Notes: generated by a model not told the origin, from the letters alone. A stretch of 64,000 nt of DNA from Symsagittifera roscoffensis (GCF_963678635.1 NC_087063.1:66578471-66642470); one strand, 5' to 3'. Shown: positions 39,207 to 50,525, counted from the first letter of the stretch. Numbers and translations: made by a program.

Positions 39207-40714
39207 CTGAAAACAGCAACGCTTAGTTTATTTGACTCCCCAAACATTAAAAGTTCTAAGCTGGCCCTCTCAATTATAAATAACTGATTGTTATTTAATA
39301 TAACCTAATACTGATTGTTGCTCCGGTCAGAAAGTGAAAAATTTTACCTTCTAGTTGTTGTTCCGACTTTCGATACGAAAGTAACGGAATATTTGTGCTC
39401 GGGGTGGGTTTTTTTTTCTTCAGACAAATTTCGACTTTTTAACTAGCCATTTTTGACGGAATTTTTTTATATCATTCGAAAGCTATTGTTTTCCTGAGCT
39501 TGAATTTGAAAAGATATTTCACCTGTGATCATTTTTCGTAAAGTTATGGGGGTTTAAAGATTGCCATTTTGGCCAATTTGGGACAATTAACGCGCGATAA
39601 ATTTCGCGCTATTAACGCGTAAGCGAGATTTAATCCGACTTAGAAATCGTTCCAAAATGGTTCAAGGAAGCTTAAATGCCATAATTGATTTGTTAATAGG
39701 CGCAAAATCTATCATTTTGTACTTAATATGACGTGTGGGGTGATGCTTTTACATAAAATCTCAAATTTTTTCAAAAAAAAATTTTTTAAATTTTTTTATT
39801 ACATTGAAACGTTTCATGTTATTAATGCTCCATAGACCTTAAGAGGCAGTCGGAACATTCAGGGCTTCGCCCTGATACGAGCAGTCTTGTTTTGTTTTAC
39901 ATCTGGTTTATTGCTGGCTAGTGTTTGAAGCTTTTTAAACGCCCATCATGCAGATGCTAAGACGCTACAAACTTCTAAGCTCGAGGTTGGGGTTCGATAT
40001 TAGATTTTTTTTAGTTTCAACATTTTTTTTTCATAATTGACCAGTGGTAAAGAATGCAATCTTATCAAAACCCTTATAGTCATAAGTAAGATTCTAATAA
40101 ACTCAGAAAAAGATCCCAATGCCGTGAAAAAAATTGGTTATTTTGGTTCTTTAGAATTACTCACGTTTTTCTGGATAAAAAATTAACAGGAATAAAGAAA
40201 ATGAAACTTTTTTTGAGTTCTTTATTCGACTTTTAAAACGCCGTTTTTTTAAGCTCTTTGTTCGATCGAGCCGGAATATTTGGTGCAGTTTCCGCAACAG
40301 CTGGCTTGCCTTTGTCTAGATTGTTTTCCATATTATTATGAACAAGATTTTTAAATGAGCAGCTGTAATTTTAAACAATAATTGAAAAACTGAAAATTGA
40401 TTTAATGAAGTTTTCATTCAGTTTAGTAACAGAATTGCAAAGAGAATAGTGCTCGCGCGATACAATTTGATTTAAGGAAAAGTCTTTTTGTTGAGAGAAG
40501 ATTTTTCAAATTTTTGACGCCAATACTTTACCTACATATTGCGGTCATCTCAGAGAAAATTAATTAACCAACCCCCCCCCCCTAAATTCGGTCTGAAAAC
40601 TATGTTAAACTTTTTGCTGGCTTATGGTTCGGATCTCTTTTCTCAGTATACTTGAAGCAAAGTCAATCTCACATATCACAAACGATCAACTGCTTTTGTG
40701 TTATTTTTGTGTAA
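39207..40714. other. spacer with element D and SINE-like trace
   Basis: Apart from element D (39358-39895), 39900-40010 has tRNA-like blocks (TGGCTAGTGTTTGAAG, then GAGGTTGGGGTTCGATATTA), similar to GGTGGCTAGT traces near 26715 and 27975. A C11 run is at 40572-40582. The rest is featureless AT-rich DNA up to the gap. Confidence 0.45.
39358..39895 (+). mobile_element. dispersed element D, best copy (~540 bp)
   Basis: Begins TTGTTCCGACTTTCG and ends AGTCGGAACATTCAGGG...CGAGCAGTCTTGTT. GTTCCGACT near the left end is inverted as AGTCGGAAC near the right end. It includes small palindromes (ACTTTCGATACGAAAGT and CAGGGCTTCGCCCTG). No ORF. Four copies in this window make it a high-copy non-autonomous element. 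The class is not determined because I could not establish a target duplication. Confidence 0.65.
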
Positions 40715-40914
40715 NNNNNNNNNNNNNNNNNNNNNNNNNNNNNNNNNNNNNNNNNNNNNNNNNNNNNNNNNNNNNNNNNNNNNNNNNNNNNNNNNNNNNN
40801 NNNNNNNNNNNNNNNNNNNNNNNNNNNNNNNNNNNNNNNNNNNNNNNNNNNNNNNNNNNNNNNNNNNNNNNNNNNNNNNNNNNNNNNNNNNNNNNNNNNN
40901 NNNNNNNNNNNNNN
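40715..40914. other. assembly gap (200 N)
   Basis: Exactly 200 N directly before the polymerase remnant, so the element's left part may be missing from the assembly. Confidence 0.99.
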
Positions 40915-40929
40915 CCCCCTCCTCCTCAA

Positions 40930-41636
40930 AATTTTTGCGATGAGTGTCTCGAATCATTTGAGAATTTGCTGGAAGCCCGAAGCACCTCGAGCTGGCACAC
41001 GACATGACTTGCAATAGTCATTCTATCTATTGCCATACAATATTTCTCACCGCGGAAAGCTACCAAAAACCTTTGCTGAAGAAGCACGCCCTGCCAGTTT
41101 GGGACGGCATTGAGACAAGCTCTTCCGCTGCCCCGATGGAAAGCACTTTCAGAGGTAAATTGCGCCGATACTATCTCAAAGTTGGTGAAAAAGAAATGGA
41201 TTTGCTTCAAGTCATAATGGAAAACAAGGAGGAAACAGATGCTCTCATACTGGAAAGGGTCAAAGAGAGTCCGAACAATGTGCAATTCCTTTTGGGAGTC
41301 GGGATAATCAAAATTTCCACTGTGCAGAACGGGGACACTGGAAAACTCTGAAGGACCATGCTATTTTTAAACACTAGGACATTGACCGTGTACTTCGAGG
41401 GAATACCTGGGGATCAATACTTGGAACTGATCAAACATATGGTCAACCAAGTCAGTTTGTTCTCTTCTCACGGTATCGGATGGATTATTGATCGACTTGA
41501 AAAACTGCAAATCAGTTTCGCGGTTTTCTCGCCAATAAGAGAAGGATCCTACCTCGAGCTTTCTGATGCACTCAGCGCTGCTTCTACTCTGCTCACAAAC
41601 ATCAACACTAAAGATGATGACCGCTGTTTTCTTTAG
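40930..41636 (+). pseudogene. polymerase remnant: N-terminal domain, first part
   Basis: Starts right after the gap with a finger-like NFCDECLESF. An open frame 41004-41351 includes KPLLKKHALPVWDGIE and the conserved GKLRRYYLK. After a stop and shift, 41358-41636 continues with GIGWIIDRLEKLQISFAVF and INTKDDDRCFL, blocks found ahead of the catalytic part in Polinton-like polymerases. Confidence 0.7.
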
Positions 41637-41639
41637 TTC

Positions 41640-42440
41640 TTTGTTGCAGCATATGACAACGTGAATGAGCCCGCCCTTTACCCCACATCTAGACGGTGGC
41701 TGGAGAAAATCAAAGTCTCAACCTATGATCTGGACAAAGAAGGAACTGTGAAAATCAATGGGGAATACGAAATTCCAATGGGTCTGATGGATATGGACAG
41801 ATTTGAAAGACTTAACAGTTGTCAAATCATCGTCTTTTGGTAAGCAATACGTAATAACATAATATATTATTGGCCTTTTCAAACCCCCTTTATTTTTCAC
41901 GCCAAAACTAGATATGAAATTGATGTTTTTCTGATCAGGTTCAACAATGCCGAATGGTTACCCATAAGAGTGTCGAGCAGAAATACTACTAGCCTGGTTG
42001 TAGACTTATTGCTGCTGACAGATGGATCAAAATATCACTACGTGTTGATAAGTCATCTTCAGAAACTGGTCGAGTACGTGCGTTAAAAAGTACACCGATT
42101 CCAATCTGCGATTTGCCGCAAATGTTTCCATACTTGCGCTTCATTCGAAACTCTAAGAAGACATCAAGAACTATGCTACCAAGACGAAGATGTCGTCATA
42201 ACAGTGCCCAAGCCAAGAAAAGATGACCACATTTTTTAAAACTTTAAGAGCGCGTTGGTACGTACCCAGAGTAATCTACTTTGATTTGAAGTCACTGCTT
42301 TTACCAGTATGCGAAACGCAACTTGATCTGCAAAATTCTAGCACGCAAACAATTGAAATCAATCAACCTTGTGGCTACGCATTAGCAGAAATCGAATTTG
42401 GGAAAAATAGATCTGTTAAAGTTTGAGCCTAAAAGAAGGA
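41640..42440 (+). pseudogene. polymerase remnant: N-domain end, zinc ribbon, exonuclease I
   Basis: Fragments in several frames: YDLDKEGTVKING, RFERLNSCQIIVFW, a VDLLLLTDGSKYHYVLI block (about 42000-42080), a zinc ribbon ICRKCFHTC...LRRHQELC, and RVIYFDLKSLL. The Exo I acidic pair (D-x-E) of active enzymes is D-L-K here, so the proofreading site is also lost. Confidence 0.65.
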
Positions 42441-42507
42441 CCGAAATTTGATGTAAGAATTTATTAGCTCCCTCGAATCCTTATCGAGACAAATTTACGT
42501 AGAAAAA

Positions 42508-43354
42508 ATGAAAAATTTCACTTTCACCGGGGTAACACACCAAGAGTGGGAAGATGCTTTGGTTTGTTGGATTTGTGAGAACGATTTTTCCGACAATGAT
42601 CAAGTGGTACTCGATCAATGTCATTACACCGACAAGTTCCTGGGTTGGGCACATAATGAGTGTATCATTAATGAAGAAAAGTTTATTCTAATGGAGAACT
42701 ATTTTGAAAAACTCGGCCACTCCCCTGAGAAAGTCATTATGTTGAAAGAGAAAGGGCATTACCCCTACTCATACTTCAACTCAATCGAAAAATTCCGAGA
42801 AACTCGACTTGCCCCGCGAGCAATATAGAAAAAAGTCTAACAGGAGGAGTGATTGTTACAAGAACCGGGTACAATCATGCCTTAAAAGTTTTCACCGAAC
42901 TGAAGTGTGGTTCACTTGGTGATTACCATGACTTGTACTTGACTACAGATGCGCTTTTACTTGTCTCCGTTTTCGAAGCTTTTCGTGGAATTTGCTATAC
43001 GGGCTGGATTGCGCCTGTTATTTCACGACAAGTAACCTTTCCGGGGACGCTTTTCTAAAAGTTTGTAAGCCCGAAGTGAAACCCTTAACTGACCGTAAAT
43101 ATCTGAACCTTGTGCAGCGAATGATACGAGGAGGCATTTCGTCGGTTTACGCGCGCCGATTTTATAAAGCAAACAATAAATACCAAGACAATTTTTCGCC
43201 CTCAGAACCTTCAAGCTACATCCTCAACATTGATGCAAACAATTTGTACGAGATAATGAATCACTGCTCTTTGACATTAAACGATTTTTCAATAGTTGGA
43301 AAAAGTCTGGAAGACATACTGCTTACCAGCGAAACTTCAGAGTGGGTTATATAG
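42508..43354 (+). pseudogene. polymerase remnant: endoVII-like insert and palm region
   Basis: CWICENDFSDNDQVVLDQCH and WAHNEC form the CxxC...HC..N zinc/HNH-like insert of this family. VIMLKEKGHYPYSYFNS leads to the palm. Further frames give GDYHDLYLTTDALLL, RMIRGGISSVYARRFYKANN and YILNIDANNLYEI, the region around polymerase motif A. Stops at about 42826 and 43056 break it. Confidence 0.75.
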
Positions 43355-43369
43355 TTGAAGTAATTTTGA

Positions 43370-44212
43370 CCATACCCGAAGAGCTTCACGATTTCTTTGC
43401 TGATTACCCCCCTGCCCCCTCTCGTGAAGTAGTGGACATCGGTGAAATGAGCAAGTCGACATGTTGAGAAAATTGGGAATCACCACGCTGCCAAAAGTGC
43501 TAAAGCTTCTACAGACCTTGCATCCTAAAGAAGGTTATGTTTTGCATTACCTTACCTCGAAACTGTACTACGAGCTGGGAATGAAAATAACTCACCTCGA
43601 AAAAGTTCTTCAGTTCCGCCAAAGTCACTGAATGGCATCCATTGTAGAACTCAACACCCGCCTACGAAAAACCGCGGTAAATAAATTCCAGGAAAACTTT
43701 TACAAGCTATTTGTTAATTCAGGATTCGGTGAGACAATGGAGTCCAAATTCGGAAGAAAGAAGCTAGAGATTGTAAGGAATGAGAGAAAAATTTTTAAAA
43801 AACAGCTCTGAGCACAATGAAGAGCTTTCAAATCATTGACGATCAGTTTTTCAGTAACAAAAATATTGTGGAACAAACCTATCTGATAGTTGGTGCAACC
43901 ATACTAGACTTCGCCAAGCGTTTCATCTTTCAGTTTCAATATCAATAAATGAAACCGAATCTAAACTGGGAACTCCTTTGCTCAGACACGGATAGTTTTA
44001 TTTATGCCATAAAAAACGACGACGTTTACCGAGACTTAGATAAAACAAAAGCTGATTTCGACATTTCAAATTATGATGAGGATCATTTCTTGTTCGAGGA
44101 TACCAAGGAGAAAGTTGTGCTGAAGTTCAAAGACGAGACTGGTGGGAAGCCGATCAGAGAATTTATCGCCCCAAAACTGAAACTATATTCCTTCGTCCTT
44201 AATGGTAAATAA
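43370..44212 (+). pseudogene. polymerase remnant: motif B side and motif C (SDTDS)
   Basis: KLYYELGMKITHLEKVLQF, NKFQENFYKLFVNSGFGETM (motif B side) and, in the clean frame 43949-44212, LLCSDTDSFIYAI, which is the family-B motif C, followed by GGKPIREFIAPKLKLYSF and a stop. The Y of the usual YxDTDS is C here. Several stops separate the blocks. Confidence 0.8.
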
Positions 44213-44521
44213 AAATTCAAACTTAAGCCACAATTCTACCCCAATTCCTACTTTTTACAGAACAAAATTACCATCACCAACCTCCCCCCCTTAATTTGTT
44301 GCATCCAACAATGGACATTTAGTTGATTTAGGCAACATTATACAATGTTGCCTAAACGTTGATTTATCCGTCAACATATTCCTCCGTTTTTCCCCTTTTT
44401 GGAGCCATAATTCAGAGTCTTCTTCTATTTTTTGGTAAAATGGATCAAAGTTTATTCGGTATAAATAGAGTTGCTGAAGTGAAATGAAACTATCCCTGAG
44501 TTGTAGAAAAGAATATTAATT
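44213..44521. other. 300-bp interruption of the polymerase remnant, with hairpin
   Basis: Non-coding sequence between the motif C block and the C-terminal block, containing the perfect hairpin at 44328-44355. Looks like an insertion, though no target duplication was seen. Confidence 0.5.
44328..44355. repeat. perfect 12-bp hairpin TTAGGCAACATT
   Basis: TTAGGCAACATT (44328-44339), loop ATAC, AATGTTGCCTAA (44344-44355). Sits in the interruption of the polymerase remnant. Confidence 0.85.
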
Positions 44522-45023
44522 TTGCTTCTGTTTAGGAGGCAATCAAAAATTGAGGGACAAAGGGATAAAACGGAGTGCACAGAGAGAACTGGTCCATCAA
44601 ATCTTCAGGGACACATTATTCACTGGGAAAACAAAGATAGTTTCGAAAGGTCACACCAATATGACCGTGAAACAAAACAAACTTGCATTATCCTTCAAAA
44701 CGTTTTCTCCTGTTCGACGGAATTTCGAAACGTTTTCTCCTGTTCGACGGAATTTCGACAGTGCCCTTTGGCCATAAAGCCGCCGAAGAAAATGCATTTC
44801 TAGAAGAAATTTACATGGAAACCGAGTGGGCCAACTCATACAAGGAAACTGATAACAGTTCGCCCGATTTTCAACGTCTGGATTGGGGATTTTTACAGCG
44901 GCCCTACTCAGAAACAGAGCTTCTAGTAGCCGAGTCCGTGAACGTCCACCTACAAATAACCCATTTATTTTCTCTGAAGCATCAGAAGAACGACCATCCA
45001 AAAAACAGCGCAAATAAATTCTG
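44522..45023 (+). pseudogene. polymerase remnant: C-terminal tail
   Basis: RDKGIKRSAQRELVHQIF and LFTGKTKIVSKGHTNMTV match the conserved C-terminal block of Polinton-like polymerases. A 30-bp direct repeat (AAACGTTTTCTCCTGTTCGA and on, at 44698 and 44728) shifts the copy. The last frame gives VPFGHKAAEENAFLEEIY and ends with TGA at 45022-45024. Confidence 0.6.
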
Positions 45024-45024
45024 A

Positions 45025-45590
45025 AACATATATCTTCAGATGATTTTTACTGTTCGTCCTTTTTATAGTTCGACTTGTATATGTTTTGGTTTTTACCAAT
45101 TTACAACTAATAAAATACTCGTATTGAGCTCAATCACTGTTTTAACATAAATAGCTTCAGGCAAATAAACTAGTTGTCGCAAACCAAGTGTTAAATCAAA
45201 CAAATGTGTGAAATCTTTAGGCTCGTTTTCAATAACAAACTTTTATTAGCATGAAAAATCTTCGACGAAAAGAAAGAAAGCCAGGAAATGATATCCACGT
45301 GAAACTAGGACGAAAAAAAATTCAGGAATTAGGACGATTAACTTTAATTATCGCGCGAAAAGGGACCGCTTTAAAAGGACCTAGAAGGAAAAATTGTATC
45401 GCGTCCCGGCTGTTAAGCTCAGCTGAACAAGATCCTAATGAGGGGGTCTTTTTCTTTAGGGGTGGGAACTTGCGTTCATTTACAAAATCTAGAATAGGGG
45501 TCCTCCAAAAAATTACGGACCCTTTTCCTAGGATTTTGCTTTACGTGAGGACCCCCCTTAGGAAAGACTCCTCCTTAGGATACGGGACAC
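45025..45590. other. spacer, nothing firmly recognised
   Basis: Contains an AATAAA-like AATAAAATAC near 45110 and a stretch (45400-45580) with AGGGGTCC and GGACCC words in both orientations. A 129-codon open frame at 45251-45640 has no recognisable domain and unnatural composition. Confidence 0.4.
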
Positions 45591-47310
45591 GATATAGTAC
45601 TACTGAGCACAGTAAAAACATACCTAGAGCACGGTCGTAACATACCTCGAGCACGATTGAAACATACCTCGAGTACGTTCACTGACTGCCCAGCGATATT
45701 TGCGAGTCAAAAATAAAAACTTTTTAAAAATGTTTTTGACTCAAATTGCAAACCAGTGTTCCAAAAAACGGGTAAAATAACTCAAAAATAGCTTATCTCT
45801 ACAAAGCATTTAGTTTGAAAATACCACTAATCATATCATTCTGATAAGAAATCATCATGAGATAATAGACGAAAACCAAAGCATATCTTGCTTGGGACGA
45901 GCAAATTTCTCTTTTTTTTCGGCCCTGCATAAGCATTTTTTCCGTTGATAAAGTGTATGAATTGGTTTTTTTCTCATTAATGGAATCGTATGACTAATCT
46001 TTTTTTTCAAGATACAAGTATTTTTTTAGGTCGAACATATCTTTTTTGGGTCGAGCATATATGTTGCGGTCGAACACAGTCGAAACAAAGCTAAATAAAT
46101 TTGCTGGTCATCGGAATTGTATGACCAGCATTCTTCTCAAGTCCATCAATTTTTGATATTTTTGATGAAATTTTTAAAAATCAATGGAGTTGTGCTCAGA
46201 ACAAATAATCATCAGAAAAAAACAGTAAGATAAGTTTCAAATTTTTCTGATGATTATCAGTCTAAAAGCAATTTTAGACAATCAAATAAAGTATTTTAAA
46301 TCACCTCACTGAGCGGTTATGAATCAATAAAATAAACAAGCAATAATCAGTTTTGATCTAAAAATAAAACAAAAATTTCAAAATTTCACTATTTATGATT
46401 TCATTAACAAAAAAAAATTATCGAGTGAAAAACAGAAAATAGAATATTTGTGACAGTTGAAGAAAACCCTAGGAGTCAAATAAAGAATTGGGATGAAAAA
46501 CAGCCTCACATTCAGTTTTTTCGAGCAACAAAACTCATTTTTGTTTTATAATTATCAGTTTTCTAGCAATTGCAGGCAATCAATTGTAATATTTTGTTCA
46601 TTGAGTCGGTAGTTATTTTCGAAATTTTTGTCGAGTACGGTCGAAATTAATTTTTTATTGGGTCGAGCACATATTTTTTTGTCCGAAATTGTCCGATACA
46701 AAATTGTCCGATACAAAATAGTCTGGAAAAGTATAAAATTGAACAAAAAACAGTCAGATACGAAGCAGCCTGAAAAATAATCCAAGTAAAATTTGTTTTA
46801 AAAGTCGGTAGGCCGAGAATTGATTGACCTTTGTTCAAAAAACATGAAAAACAAAATAGTGACCGCCGCAGTCGCGCCAACGTGTTGCGAGCTTGCCAAC
46901 AGAGGGTAGGACTTATTACAAAATTTAGAGCCGGTTATTGCCGGACTGTTTTGTGTTGGACTGTTTTATTTCTTCATTACATGATTTTCCCGACTATTTT
47001 GTATTGGACTGTTTTTTATTGGACTGTTTTGTATATGGACCAATTTTCGGTCGAGAAACGGTCAAAACATATTTTATATAAGTCGAGCATTGTCGAGCAT
47101 AGAGTTTTTGTCGAGCATGATTGAAACATATCTTTTTTGAGTTGAACCTGGTCGAGCACGTTTTTTTTTGTTCGAGCACGGTCGAAACATATCTTGCTTG
47201 GGTCGAGCACGGTCGAGCATAATTATTTCGTTCGAGCACGGTCGAAACAACCAATTTTGGCCGAAACGGTCGAAACATAGAGTGAGCACGAAACATAGCT
47301 ATTGCCCTTG
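45590..47310. repeat. GTCGAGCACGGTCGAAACATA repeat field, both orientations
   Basis: Degenerate words of the type TCGAGCACGGTCGAAACATA recur at 45600-45680, 46025-46090, 46630-46675 and densely at 47050-47300. A second word, GTCCGATACAAAAT (46680-46725), appears inverted as ATTTTGTATTGGAC at 46930-47035. This suggests a partly palindromic block centred near 46.85 kb. Frames open through it are by-products of the repeat. Confidence 0.65.
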
Positions 47311-48500
47311 TAAGCGAAGAAGAAAGAAGAAACAAACGAAGAAGCAAGCGAAGAAGGTTTCCAGAAACAATTAAAGGTTCCAAAGGAGAAAGTGCGGATT
47401 TATTGTAGAAGAAGCATCTAAATTGTAAACGCAGCAAGTATAGAAAAATTAGCCACTAATAATCTCTGTTACCTCTCAATTCCCGTAGTGATCATCTTGT
47501 GAGTTTCTCCTGTGCTTGCTTTTTGAACTTCCTGTTCCTCCAATGCTCCTCCTTGCAGCTCCTCCTTGTTGGTACCCCCCTCCCCCTCGTTGACATGTCC
47601 AGTGGTACCAACGTAGCTCATCTCTAGTGACTTCTAGGGCAGCAACTTGCTTTGCTGCCCTCTGATTTTCCACAACTGTATAGCTGTGGAGTCTATTGAG
47701 AAAAAAATCGATTGAATTTTAACCGTTGATTTTTCTAATAAAATGCTAAACTATTTAGCTTTATATAATTTAATTTAGCTACTAAAATATTAATGGGAGG
47801 TTAACTGAGTTTAAATGTACGCTCTGACAACAGTGTTCATTGGTCATACAGGGGTTTTTCATGGAAATTTTTTGTTACTTGTGGGAAACTGATTATTGAT
47901 TTGATAACTGACGTCTAAAAAAGGTTTATGCCATGCTCATCGCAGGAACTGTCGAACTTTTGTGTTACTAACCTTGCTTAAGGGAATGAAGCTGCCCGCT
48001 TGTTTTTTTTTGGCTGACGCGACAAACAACAAGTACAGATCTGTGATAAATTGCAAAAGTAAATCAATAGTTTGGCTTCGAGTTTGTTATATAACGAAAG
48101 AAACGTCTAGCTGTAAGATCTGCGAGCTTGTTTTAGTAACAAAACTACCACGTATAGTAATCGAAAATGTTATTTTTTATCATGCACGTGCTTTGAAAAT
48201 ATAAAGCGTTTAAACTAGACTTAGTTGCGTTTCGTATTCGAAACTAATTAACCAAAAGTTTTAAAACTACCATTGTGCAGTTTTGTGCCATTGGATATAA
48301 CAACTAGCAAGAGGTAAGAAAACAGTTTTGGTTTTAAAAAAATTTGTGAGACGACAAATCGTTATATACGATTTCTCAATATTTATAGTAGATAGCTATA
48401 ATAATAATTTAGGATAAACTTTTACAGTTTTCTTCCAACCGGGCAGTAAGCTTAGGTTATTCGTTTTAAAAAGTTTATTGGTTTTTCAAGTTTGATGGGT
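47311..48500. other. unassigned spacer
   Basis: 47470-47680 is locally C/T-rich with a minus-strand open frame rich in Gly/Arg (QRGGGGYQQGGAARRS) but no clear gene structure. The remainder is AT-rich without visible features. Confidence 0.4.
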
Positions 48501-48501
48501 C

Positions 48502-48756
48502 TTATGAAAGTGACTCCGTTGGATCTGTTTGTTCGGTATGTTCATCCAACTGGGAGGTTTGCTTTTTTGCAGATAAATATTTTGTAGGAACATACAGTTT
48601 TTGTTGATGAAGGAGGGATTTTGTTATGGAGTACAGTTTCCGTATGGGATCATAAGTTTCCAATTTGAAGCGATTCATTAGAGCATTCAGAGCATAATTT
48701 AGCTCCAAATCAAATCCTGGGTTGGATATTGATGTAATGTTGCGTTCTTTGACCAA
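48502..48756 (-). pseudogene. minus-strand coding remnant, unassigned
   Basis: 84 codons of natural-looking sequence (MVKERNITSISNPGFDLELN, NALMNRFKLETYDPIRKLY, KLYVPTKYLSAKK) ending at TAA/TGA-type stop near 48502. Same strand as the gypsy-like pol at 60-63 kb and the fragments at 50.5-51.1 kb, so it may be the 3' region of a retroelement. Family not recognised. Confidence 0.35.
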
Positions 48757-50525
48757 CTGAATATCTATTTTACTATTTTAATCAGTAGGTTGTAAGGGCT
48801 GTCTCTTAACTGTCATCTAGTGTGTGGATTCTGGCACCGACGATTTAGCCGATAGTAGCTTATGGCGTCTAACTACTTGGGTTTGTTTCTCAATGCGAGA
48901 ATCAGGAGCCAGGCGTAGAGAGCTTTTAGAGAATAATGTTGGATTTTGTTCTCACAGACAAGGGTTGATGTGGTTGAGAGAAAGTTGTTGGAATGAATTT
49001 GAGTAATTCCAGCTTTTATTTATACTTTATTGGGAAATCTTCTCCCACTTTGTCGTAGCGAACAAGACTTGATTTCTTAACTTCGTTATTTCTCGCGAAT
49101 GTTAATCGTACTTTCATATTTTACGAGAAGAGTCGTTGGTGCATCATTGGAGTTCTACCACTAAGTCGTAGCTAATAAGATTTTATTTCTTAATTTCGTC
49201 ATCTCTCGTGAAAATTAATCATACATTTATGTTTTACGAGAAGGCCGTTGTTTTGAGGCCATTGTTGTAGTAGGGGCCGTAGTAGGAGTGGGAGTGGAAA
49301 AATTGCTAGTTGAGCTGATATTGGTGGTTGAGATGCAGTGGATAGATGGTTGAAAAAAGGGAGAGAACATCCTCAAAGCTTTGCAAGTCATTATCTAGTG
49401 TGGAGTCGATATATGGCTTCAGATCATCCCTCGGTATATCCTAGAAAAAGTAGTATAATAATTAGAATGGGGCGGTAGGATTTTCTAAGTTTTGATTTCT
49501 GAGATAAAAAACTGTTAGTTGAATGTGAGGATACACATGATACTGGTTGATATTGTCAACTTCTTCCAATAGAGGTGACTACACTTTATGTCGATGTTGT
49601 CTAGTTTTTCATTTTGTTTTCATCCTGAGTAAAAGTTGAGATTACTGTAGAATTGAAGCCTATCTTACACGAAGCGGCAAAGTGGTTTTCTGAATATTTC
49701 GGACTTTTATTATAAACACTAGACAATCCAGTATAAACTTCACGAAAAGGAATGAGGAGAAGACTATTCTACTTTCTTGCTAAAACTTCTCAGAATTGTT
49801 TTTTCCCGAATATACTGGTGTATTCATTTTTCCAAAATTACGAAGAAATGAAATAGTCTAAATATGTAGTTTGAGTAGAGCCTAATGGGCTACATGAGTT
49901 CGAGAAAAAAAATCATGGGGCATTTAGAAAGGATCTAGATAAATTTTGCAGTGTTGCTTTCATTTCTGAATTATAAAAAATCGTTTTCCATAATTTTGCA
50001 TCTGAGCATTAGTATAAAGGGAAGCACCTTGACTGGATGCTGAAGAATGTTTATTTTGCTGATTATCTTTTTTGGCTCAAAGAGATATGGTTCTGTAGCC
50101 CTTATTATTTGGATTTTATTTAGGTCCAGGAATTATCATCATTAAAATCTAGTTGGAAAAAAAATCTAAAAGTTCATCGGAACTATATTGTTTGTCTGCG
50201 GACTGAAAATTTTGCCGAATTGATCGATCGAAAAATCGAAAGTTTTCCTTACACATTATAGGAATGCGATTATAGCATTGATCCATTAGTTGTAAAAGTG
50301 AATAAAATTTTGGACAATGTTAGACCATTTTTTTGGTCTCCAAGAACATACAACGATTGATTTTGAGTGAGAATATAGCGAGCCAAGCGTGTTCTCAAGT
50401 GAAAGCTTTATTGTTTTTAAGATTGAGGAGCATTCCAGCTCAAATTATTTTGTTAAGCTAAAAGAAAGATTATATTTCAGTTTGGTGCCTATATGAGCTT
50501 CATAGTCAATTTGACTAGTTAAAAT
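48757..50525. other. spacer with a ~112-bp tandem duplication
   Basis: 49054-49131 and 49166-49242 are diverged copies (CGTAGC.AA.AAGA, TCTCG.GAA..TTAATC, TTTTACGAGAAG). No other supported feature. Confidence 0.5.

Larger units (their letters stand above)
40930..45023 (+). pseudogene. broken protein-primed family-B DNA polymerase (Polinton/adintovirus type)
   Basis: About 4.1 kb in which successive, mutually frameshifted or stop-broken frames follow the domain order of the long polymerases of Polintons/Mavericks and related adintovirus-like elements. The order is: N-terminal zinc-like and conserved N-domain (40930-42087), zinc ribbon and exonuclease start (42090-42426), endonuclease VII-like CxxC/HCH insert (42508-42825), palm/fingers (42849-43354), thumb-side block (43370-43800), and motif C (CSDTDS) with the GGKPIREF block (43949-44212). 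A C-terminal tail follows after a 300-bp interruption (44522-45023). Family knowledge: these enzymes replicate the element from a terminal protein. The many breaks make it inactive. Capsid, integrase and ATPase genes of a full element are not visible. Confidence 0.8.

Noticed and set aside
45251-45640. 129-residue plus-strand frame
   Set aside because: Arg/Lys/Gly-rich composition without motifs, partly over repeated AGGGGTCC/GGACCC words. No gene context.
46994-47437. 147-residue minus-strand frame
   Set aside because: Encodes repeated CSTRFNSKK/STVLEQ-like strings that are simply the TCGAGCACGG satellite read in frame.
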